A stretch of DNA of 64,000 nucleotides from NCBI GenBank assembly GCA_002702655.1, contig PABB01000038.1, forward strand, positions 1-64,000, read 5' to 3'. The stretch is from Planctomycetaceae bacterium. GTDB lineage: Bacteria; Planctomycetota; Planctomycetia; Pirellulales; Lacipirellulaceae. A program made the translations under genes and the position numbers. Below, piece after piece: positions 58,582-64,000 of this stretch; position 1 is the stretch's first letter; every line of letters starts with the position of its first letter. Under the pieces are notes generated by a model. That model did no database searches. It was not told the origin of the DNA and saw only the letters and a program-made list of their open reading frames with translations.

Positions 58582-58947
58582 TCAGATCGATTGGTAGCCG
58601 GAGTGCTGCTGGAGCGCTTCGACGGTCTTGGCGGCGAGCAACTCGGCAAACAACGCCTTGGCCATGCCGATTAGCGTCTCGTCGATGGGGCCGGCCGGTT
58701 GCGCGTCGATCTTGCGGCGGGGCAGGGCGCGGAGCACGAAGCACGCGCCGTCGACGTTGGCCAGCAGAAAGTCGTCGAAGAACGCTCCCGTGAACTCGGC
58801 CAGCTCGCGCGCGGAATCGCTCGTGTCGTCCTTCAGATGCGCCAACGCGCCGTCGGCGCCCCGGTGCCGCTCTTCCAACCGGGCGACGTACCGTTCGACG
58901 GCCGTCGCCAGGAGGTAGCCGAATTGCTGCTGCTCGTGTAGGTCCAT
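58582..58947 (-). CDS. Small hydrogenase-operon protein of unknown function
   Basis: 121 residues, MDLHEQQQFGYLLATAVERYV onwards. Helical and mildly acidic, no Cys pairs (single Cys near residue 69), no signal peptide or membrane segment. Nothing similar is recognised. It lies between the TPR gene (5 bp upstream) and the NifU-Rieske gene (17 bp downstream), so it is part of one transcript and probably a maturation or structural partner. A sequence search restricted to hydrogenase operons would be the best test. Confidence 0.7.
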   Translation of the reverse strand: MDLHEQQQFGYLLATAVERYVARLEERHRGADGALAHLKDDTSDSARELAEFTGAFFDDFLLANVDGACFVLRALPRRKIDAQPAGPIDETLIGMAKALFAELLAAKTVEALQQHSGYQSI

Positions 58948-58952
58948 CGCGG

Positions 58953-60197
58953 CTACCTCGCTGACGCGGCGGGCTGGCGAACATCGCTGAGGCGCTGGTT
59001 GATCTGATCGACGAGTTGCTGTGCGGCGTCGGCCTGTTCGACATGGTCGTACCAGTGAAACAGTTTGTACGCCTCGGCCAGCTTCTCCAGCGCCGGTTTG
59101 AAGACGCCCAGATGCGCCAGCGCGTTGGCTTGGTTGAGCAGCACCAGGGCGTAGGCCACGGGGTCCCTGGCGCGGCTGCGGACCTGCAGCACGTCCTCGT
59201 AGATCTCGACCGCCTGAATCAAATTGTCCTGGGGATGCGAACTGGGGGCGTATTGCAGCGCGTTGGCCAGATTCATGCTGACGCTGGCCCACATGTCGGG
59301 GTGCGTCTCTTTTTCGTAAACGGTCAGCGCGTGGCGAAACGACTGAATTGCCACGCCGGTGCGGAGTTGGCTGCTCGACTCGACTGCCGGCATCGACAGG
59401 TAGGCCAGCCCCAGATTGTTCTGCAGTTGGGCGAACAGTTCCGGCTGCTCGGCCGCGGTGATGCCGCCGTGCAGCGCCGCCTGGTAGACGCTGACCGCCT
59501 CGAGCAGTGCGCCCCGCTGACCGTTGGCCGAGTTCTGATAGACCATTCCCAGCTTCATCCACAACTCGGCCCGTACCAGCGAGCCCGGGCAGCCGTCGGC
59601 CAACTGCATGGCTTCGCGGTAGAGTTGGGCCGCCGCGGCCGGCGATGCGTCGGGCGTCTGCAGCAGCACGTCGGCGCATTCGCCCAACAGCAGGGCTGCC
59701 AGCAGGGGGGACGGCGCCCGGCAGGCGTCCGCGGCCTGGCGGAGTTTGTCCATGGCGGCCGCGTGCTGCTGGCGTTCCAAGTCCGCCGCGGCTGCGGCGG
59801 CGAGCGCCACGGCCAGCAACTCGCCGTCCAGTTGAAACTCGTCGGCGATCGCGTCGACGACCCCCGCGCAGTACGCGGCCACCTCGAGTAGGGCGGCCAA
59901 CGCGCCGGTCAGTTCCGCTTTGACTTCGTCGTAGCACTGAGCTGTCGGCTGCAACACGAAGCGGTTGTAGCGAGTCAGCGGCTGGTCGTCCGTCGGAAGC
60001 AACTCGCAGGCCCGCTGTACGTCGCCGCGTGCGGCCGCGACAAAAAACTGCCACTGCGACGGCACGTCCGCAGCCCCATCGCCGCGCAGCAGAGCCTGCA
60101 GCGCCTCGCTGGCGTCCGCCACGGGCGGCAGGATCAGGTGGGCCGCCGGGAGAGCGAAGATCCCCGCCGGCTGAGGGCGCAGTTCAATTTCGTGCAT
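58953..60197 (-). CDS. TPR-repeat protein of the hydrogenase operon
   Basis: 414 residues from ATG 60197. The N-terminal 100 residues are unrecognised. From about residue 135 on the protein consists of alpha-helical repeats with TPR-like spacing: LLAALLLGECADVLLQTP, LWMKLGMVYQNSANGQRGALLEAV, ELFAQLQNNLGLAYLSMP, WASVSMNLANALQYAPSS, YALVLLNQANALAHLGVFKPALEKLAEAY. Predicted cytoplasmic. TPR arrays bind partner proteins, so a scaffold for subunit assembly is likely (inference). It lies between two small unknown genes in the hydrogenase operon. Confidence 0.85.
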   Translation of the reverse strand: MHEIELRPQPAGIFALPAAHLILPPVADASEALQALLRGDGAADVPSQWQFFVAAARGDVQRACELLPTDDQPLTRYNRFVLQPTAQCYDEVKAELTGALAALLEVAAYCAGVVDAIADEFQLDGELLAVALAAAAAADLERQQHAAAMDKLRQAADACRAPSPLLAALLLGECADVLLQTPDASPAAAAQLYREAMQLADGCPGSLVRAELWMKLGMVYQNSANGQRGALLEAVSVYQAALHGGITAAEQPELFAQLQNNLGLAYLSMPAVESSSQLRTGVAIQSFRHALTVYEKETHPDMWASVSMNLANALQYAPSSHPQDNLIQAVEIYEDVLQVRSRARDPVAYALVLLNQANALAHLGVFKPALEKLAEAYKLFHWYDHVEQADAAQQLVDQINQRLSDVRQPAASAR

Positions 60198-60205
60198 GGG
60201 CGGGT

Positions 60206-60475
60206 TCAGAAGCCTGAGGGCGGACGGATGTTGCGGCTGGCGGAGCGGGCGATCCACGTGGCGGCGACGTGGGCGTCGGATTCGGTCGCGTAGTCGTTGA
60301 TGCGTTTCCAGTTGTTCGCGACCGGGTGGCCGTCGTCGTCGGGTTCCCACGAGGTGACGTTCAGATAGACCACCCAGCGGCCGTTCTCCTGCACCACGCG
60401 GGTCGTGGCGTCCAGCGGCTTGAACGGCGGCGGGGGCGGCGCGTCGTCAGATGGTCCGGTCGGGTCGTCATTCAT
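60206..60475 (-). CDS. Small hydrogenase-operon protein of unknown function, 89 residues
   Basis: 89 residues from ATG 60475. The N-terminus is Asp/Pro-rich (MNDDPTGPSDDAPPPPPFKP), then a compact domain TRVVQENGRWVVYLNVTSWEPDDDGHP with Trp residues and AHVAATWIARSASRNI near the end, predicted as strand-strand-helix. No Cys. It overlaps the upstream 112-residue gene by 8 bp and is 8 bp from the TPR gene. The family is unknown to me; the context makes it a hydrogenase accessory protein. Confidence 0.7.
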   Translation of the reverse strand: MNDDPTGPSDDAPPPPPFKPLDATTRVVQENGRWVVYLNVTSWEPDDDGHPVANNWKRINDYATESDAHVAATWIARSASRNIRPPSGF

Positions 60476-60806
60476 GCCCTGCCAGATCCACGGAGAGATC
60501 GACGCGATACCCGCCGACTGACTCGTCCCACTCCGCCGCAAAATGCCCCACGGGAACTTCGTGCCCCAAGGCGTCGGCGATCAACAGGCTGCGGTCGCCC
60601 AGCGGGTTGCGCTGCTTGAGCAACAGACCGCCAGCCGCAGGCCCCCGCGTGGCGAGCAACAACAGCGAGTCCTGCTGTCGCATCGCCAGCACGGTGTCGG
60701 CAGGGAAACAGCGCTGGGCGTCGGCGCGCGACAAACGCAGGTAGCCGTTGGCGGTGAGTTCGAATTCGAACCGCTCCGGCGGCGCTGTTGCCACGTCATG
60801 AATCAT
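60468..60806 (-). CDS. Small hydrogenase-operon protein of unknown function, 112 residues
   Basis: 112 residues, MIHDVATAPPERFEFELTAN onwards. Alternating strands (EFELTANGYLRLSR, DSLLLLATRGPAAGGLLLK) suggest a small beta domain, with a single Cys near residue 33. The C-terminus is acidic (EWDESVGGYRVDLSVDLAGHE). Not recognised. It lies 63 bp after the maturation protease gene and overlaps the next gene, so it is expressed with the hydrogenase. Confidence 0.7.
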   Translation of the reverse strand: MIHDVATAPPERFEFELTANGYLRLSRADAQRCFPADTVLAMRQQDSLLLLATRGPAAGGLLLKQRNPLGDRSLLIADALGHEVPVGHFAAEWDESVGGYRVDLSVDLAGHE

Positions 60807-60869
60807 TGCGTCGGTCTCCTCGCCCTTCGGCGCCGCCGGCAGCGGCAGTGTCTCAGTCGAAGCTGCGGC

Positions 60870-61412
60870 TCAGTCGAAGCTGTCAGTTGGCTGAGGTTCC
60901 AGAATGTCGAAGAGACGATCCGCCAAGTGATCGATCGCGCGATCGACGGCCGGGGTAAGCGGCGCTCCCAGTTCGAATCGCTCGCCCTCGATCAGATAGG
61001 CGGTGACCCGCTGCGGATAGTCGTCCTTCAGCAGCCACCGCGCAAAGGCAATCGCGTGGTCCCAGCGGAACGCGTGCAGGTTCAGCCCCCGCAGCGGCGG
61101 CAGTTGCTCGACCTGATCGCCGGGGACCTCGAACAGGCTGCCCGGCTCGCTGCCGCTGGTGCAGGCGTCGACCAGGATCACGTGCGGCACGCCGCGCATC
61201 TGAAACGCCACGTCCATGCCGCCGGTGCCGCCGTCGGCGCAGTGGACGTGCGCGGGCAAACCCCGCTCCCACATTCGGCGAATCAGCACCGGCCCCGCCG
61301 CATCGTCGCCGCGGAGGATGTTGCCACAGCCAATCACCAAGGCGGCGACGCCACTGGTCGTCGCCACCGCGGGATCAAACGGCGAATCGGCCGTCTCGTA
61401 AATCACGTTCAT
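60870..61412 (-). CDS. [NiFe]-hydrogenase maturation protease (HyaD/HybD type)
   Basis: 180 residues. This endopeptidase removes the C-terminal extension of the large subunit once nickel is inserted. The conserved nickel-sensing residues are present: GCGNILRGDDAAGPVLIRRM (Asp/Glu near residue 37), VILVDACTSGS with the second Asp, and LHAFRWDHAIAFA with the His pair. Length is normal. The substrate, the large subunit gene, is 139 bp upstream and carries a matching C-terminal extension of 19 residues after its last active-site His. Confidence 0.92.
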   Translation of the reverse strand: MNVIYETADSPFDPAVATTSGVAALVIGCGNILRGDDAAGPVLIRRMWERGLPAHVHCADGGTGGMDVAFQMRGVPHVILVDACTSGSEPGSLFEVPGDQVEQLPPLRGLNLHAFRWDHAIAFARWLLKDDYPQRVTAYLIEGERFELGAPLTPAVDRAIDHLADRLFDILEPQPTDSFD

Positions 61413-61551
61413 TTTTCAGCATCATGTCCTGCGGGCGAGACAAAGCGGACCCGGCGGTCGCGGCAGAAGCCCGCCGAGTCCCTCGCGCAGGGGTCAATTC
61501 CCCCGCACGATTTCGCCTCGCGCCGACAATTGGAAAAGTGAGTCGTCCTTG

Positions 61552-63162
61552 CTAAGCCCCCTCGCCGATGCGGAACCGCGACAGTTCGCGGCCGGTTTTG
61601 CCGTCGTACGCATGCACGGTGCAGACCAGACACGAGTCGTACGAGCGGGCCACGTGCCCCATCTCCACGGGGTCAGCCGGATCGGCGATCGGCGAACCGA
61701 TAAACGCCTGCTCCATCGGCCCATGAACCTGGTTGCCGTCCTGCGGCCCGATGTTCCAGGCCGTGGGGGTGACCACCTGGTAATTCTCGATCTTTCCGTC
61801 TTCGATGACAATCCAATCGGACAAAGCCCCGCGTGCGGCCTCGGTGGAACCGAAGCCCTTGCCCGATTCCAGCTCGGCCGGCTTCGCGTAGAACGGCTCG
61901 TGCAGGTCGAGTTCGCCCAACCATTTCTCAACGAGCTTGTAGTACTTGCAGGCCTCGTGCATGCGGGCCATCACGCGGACCAACACGCTGGCGCCCTCGG
62001 ATTTGATCGCGTCGAGAATCAGCGGGTCGTAGTCCTGGTGGTCCGCGGCGCCCTCGCGGCCGGCGATCACCTGCCGGGCGAGCGGTCCTGCCTCCAGCGG
62101 CAGCGGGCCCTTGCCGGGCACCTCGTACCGCGGCGATTTGGCCCAACTGTACTTGCCCTGCTTGTGCCCGTCGGCCGGGTCGATCGGCTCGGTCTTGCCG
62201 TCCCACGGGTGCAGGTACGTGTCGCCCTTGAAGAACGAGTGGGCCGTCGACTCGCGAACGTTCAGATGGTCGAAGTCATGGAACTCGGCGCCGTCGTATA
62301 TGCCCGAGCGATTGATCAACGCCGCGTTGCGGCCGTCGATCGTGGGGTGCTCGTACAGCGACGGCTCGAAGTACGTGCCGGTGGCGATGAAGTTCCCGCA
62401 ACCCTGGCCGTACTTGTCGAGCCCGGCGGCGCGCGAGAATCGCAGCGTCAGCGCCAGATCGGAATTGCGCTGGCTGTCGTTTTCGTCAGCCCACTTCCAC
62501 AGGTCGTCCCAGGTCTTCAGTTCCAGATAGCGGTCGATCGAACAGCCCAGCCACTCCTTCTCCAGCCACTCGCGTTTCCAGTAGTCGAGAATCGCAATCG
62601 AGCGCGTCACGTCCGCCAGGTTGGGCCCGCACATCACGCCGCCGGGGACCATGAAGCTGGAGTGCGGCCACTGCCCGCCGAAGATGGCGTACACCTCGAC
62701 CGGTTTGCCCGACAGCGTGACGCCCTTCTCGTACCCCGTGCCGACGAACGGCGCGAAGCGGCGCACGACTTCGTCGTACTCGGGCAGATTGGCGTAGTTC
62801 TTGTTGGTCAGATCGATGGCGAACAGGGCGTAGAACCACCGCGGGATTGACTGCAGCGTCTCGCACGCCTGGGCGATGTTGCGGACCAGCGTGGCGTTGC
62901 GCGGCACGTGCGTTTGCCACGCCGTGTCCAGCGCGTAGCACGCCTTGTACAGGTGGCTGCCGCCGCAGATGCCGCAGATCCGCGGCGTAACGATCAGCCC
63001 CGCCTGCGGGTCCTTGCCCTTGAGGATGATCTCGAAGCCGCGAAACATGCTGGCTTCGGTCCAGGCGTCGGTCACCACGCCGTCGGTCACTTCCAGCTTG
63101 AGATCGAGGTCGCCCTCGACGCGGCCCAGCGGGCTGATGCGCATGGGAGCTGCGGTCGCCAT
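61552..63162 (-). CDS. [NiFe]-hydrogenase large (catalytic) subunit
   Basis: 536 residues with the NiFe-binding motifs. L1 is RGFEIILKGK...RICGICGGSH: Cys63 and Cys66. The C-terminal motif is YDSCLVCTVH: Cys511 and Cys514, His517, followed by AYDGKTGRELSRFRIGEGA, which the maturation protease should remove. Both motifs depart from the consensus (Pro60 before RICGIC where Q, E, S or M is usual; Ser where Pro follows Asp in DPC). No signal peptide, as expected for a partner carried by the small subunit. The small-subunit gene lies upstream across a 202-bp spacer with inverted repeats. It resembles uptake hydrogenases, but the subgroup cannot be fixed without a phylogeny. Confidence 0.96.
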   Translation of the reverse strand: MATAAPMRISPLGRVEGDLDLKLEVTDGVVTDAWTEASMFRGFEIILKGKDPQAGLIVTPRICGICGGSHLYKACYALDTAWQTHVPRNATLVRNIAQACETLQSIPRWFYALFAIDLTNKNYANLPEYDEVVRRFAPFVGTGYEKGVTLSGKPVEVYAIFGGQWPHSSFMVPGGVMCGPNLADVTRSIAILDYWKREWLEKEWLGCSIDRYLELKTWDDLWKWADENDSQRNSDLALTLRFSRAAGLDKYGQGCGNFIATGTYFEPSLYEHPTIDGRNAALINRSGIYDGAEFHDFDHLNVRESTAHSFFKGDTYLHPWDGKTEPIDPADGHKQGKYSWAKSPRYEVPGKGPLPLEAGPLARQVIAGREGAADHQDYDPLILDAIKSEGASVLVRVMARMHEACKYYKLVEKWLGELDLHEPFYAKPAELESGKGFGSTEAARGALSDWIVIEDGKIENYQVVTPTAWNIGPQDGNQVHGPMEQAFIGSPIADPADPVEMGHVARSYDSCLVCTVHAYDGKTGRELSRFRIGEGA

Positions 63163-63209
63163 ATTTCAATCTCCGATGAGTCGTGTCTGCGGGCTACAGA
63201 CTGTCGTTC

Positions 63210-63358
63210 GTTGTCAGTTGTTGGTGGTCCGTGGTCCGTGGTCAGTTGTCCGTGGTCCGTCGCAGAACGACAAACTGACGATTGCCGGCAAGTCCAATGT
63301 CACGCGATTCAGCGGCCCACGCGCTATCACGACTGACAACTGACCACGGACAACGGAC
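63210..63358. repeat. GTCCGTGG-type inverted repeat between hydrogenase subunit genes
   Basis: The left side (63210-63260) contains tandem GGTCCGTGGTCCGTGGTCAG words. The right side (63331-63358) is the reverse complement of GTCCGTTGTCCGTGGTCAGT. The element fills most of the 202-bp spacer between the small and large subunit genes, so the intercistronic mRNA could form a long hairpin. The word family is widespread between planctomycete genes (from memory). Confidence 0.75.
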
Positions 63359-63364
63359 ACTTCC

Positions 63365-64000
63365 CTACACCACGAAAATGTCTTCTTTGGACCATTGCGG
63401 CGAGGCGACCCGCGCCGCCGCGGCGTGCGCCATGTAGGTCACGTGGTCGGTCCCCTCGGGCACGTCCTTGGGGATCGAGCCGCCGATCTTTTGCGTCTTG
63501 AACACCGTGCCCGGCGCCAGGTCGTAGAACGGGAATTCCGGCTCGGTGCACCCAATGCACGGCATGCCCGCGCGGGTCTTCGACGACTGGCGGTTCCAGA
63601 GAATGCGGTTGCACGAGGAGTGCGTCATGGGCCCGCGGCAGCCGAACTCGTAGAACAGGCAGCCGGTCCGCGTCCCCTGACCGAAGTCCATCGTCGACTG
63701 CTTGTACTCGAAGAACTGGTTCCGCGTGCAGCCGGTCTGGGTGAAGGTTTTGAAGAACGTCTGCGGGCGTTGCAGGTCGTCCAGGGCGATGTCGCCGGCG
63801 CGGCCGCTGGCGATGGCCACCAGGATTTGCGTCACCCAGTCGGGGTGACACGGGCAGCCCGGGATGTTGACCACGGGCAGGCCCCATTTCGACTTGAAGC
63901 CGGCGCCCAAGAAGCCGCCGTGGTCGCGTTTGAGGAACTGCAGTCCGATGCTGTCAGTGGGGTTGGGAGCGTTGGCGGGGATGCCGCCCCAGCACGCGCA
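63365..64000 (-). CDS. [NiFe]-hydrogenase small subunit, C-terminal part (continues beyond the window)
   Basis: The 5' end is outside the window. The visible 211 residues start ACWGGIPANAPNPTDSIGLQ and continue through VVNIPGCPCHPDWVTQILVA, TQTGCTRNQFFEYKQST, RTGCLFYEFGCRGPMTHSSC, and MPCIGCTEPEFPFYD, which hold Cys ligands of the [4Fe-4S] clusters that carry electrons from the NiFe site. The C-terminus ends ASPQWSKEDIFVV without the hydrophobic anchor helix of classical membrane-bound group 1 enzymes. It is the first known gene of the operon on this strand and precedes the large subunit. Confidence 0.95.
   Translation of the reverse strand, partial: CACWGGIPANAPNPTDSIGLQFLKRDHGGFLGAGFKSKWGLPVVNIPGCPCHPDWVTQILVAIASGRAGDIALDDLQRPQTFFKTFTQTGCTRNQFFEYKQSTMDFGQGTRTGCLFYEFGCRGPMTHSSCNRILWNRQSSKTRAGMPCIGCTEPEFPFYDLAPGTVFKTQKIGGSIPKDVPEGTDHVTYMAHAAAARVASPQWSKEDIFVV

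Overview
The window is from a high-GC planctomycete, most probably of the Pirellulales type. Several sequence signs support this: a dockerin plus PEP-CTERM protein (33263-34261), four Cys-type sulfatases with a glycine/proline-rich secreted protein, a Sua5-phosphatase fusion, a divergent UvrA, and many dispersed palindromes built from CACAGAG, ACGAAAG, GTCCGTGG and GTGCCACTGCTGG words. The assignment rests on gene content and style, not on a database search. No rRNA, tRNA, CRISPR array or transposase was seen.

Layout. 1-1.45 kb: end of an integron cassette array with two orphan ORFs and one well-formed attC site. 1.5-10.1 kb: housekeeping and repair genes (E1-like adenylyltransferase, UvrA-like ATPase, cupin, LigA) separated by palindromic repeats, one of which lies inside the uvrA reading frame. 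10.2-12.2 kb: a visibly less GC-rich insert with an AlbA_2/Schlafen-type protein and a small predicted DNA-binding protein. 12.4-16.2 kb: methyltransferase, RpiB, Sua5/YrdC-phosphatase fusion and an NHL lipoprotein. 16.3-33.0 kb: exopolysaccharide locus (WbaP-type initiating transferase, GDP-L-fucose synthesis, glycosyltransferases, Wzy and Wzx, FkbM and other methyltransferases, two sulfotransferases). 33.3-39.3 kb: PEP-CTERM protein, cytochrome bd oxidase (CydAB), a DcaP-like porin and the remains of an OprB-like porin gene. 39.7-53.6 kb: four sulfatases with a YiaW/YiaV-like membrane pair, an exported HAD hydrolase, a SnoaL-like protein and a repeat-rich secreted protein. 53.8-64.0 kb: one long minus-strand [NiFe]-hydrogenase operon, small and large subunits through maturation genes to HypC, HypD and HypE; the small subunit runs off the right edge.

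How the genes may work together. The polysaccharide locus has GDP-fucose synthesis and two sulfotransferase-like genes, so the product may be a sulfated, fucose-containing surface glycan. The sulfatase block 6 kb away could remodel it or a similar external glycan (inference). The hydrogenase operon encodes subunits, a maturation protease, HypCDE and a set of accessory proteins (TPR, NHL, a NifU-Rieske fusion and three small unknowns). This suggests H2 uptake feeding electrons through a Rieske-type carrier, with cytochrome bd as one possible terminal oxidase (inference).
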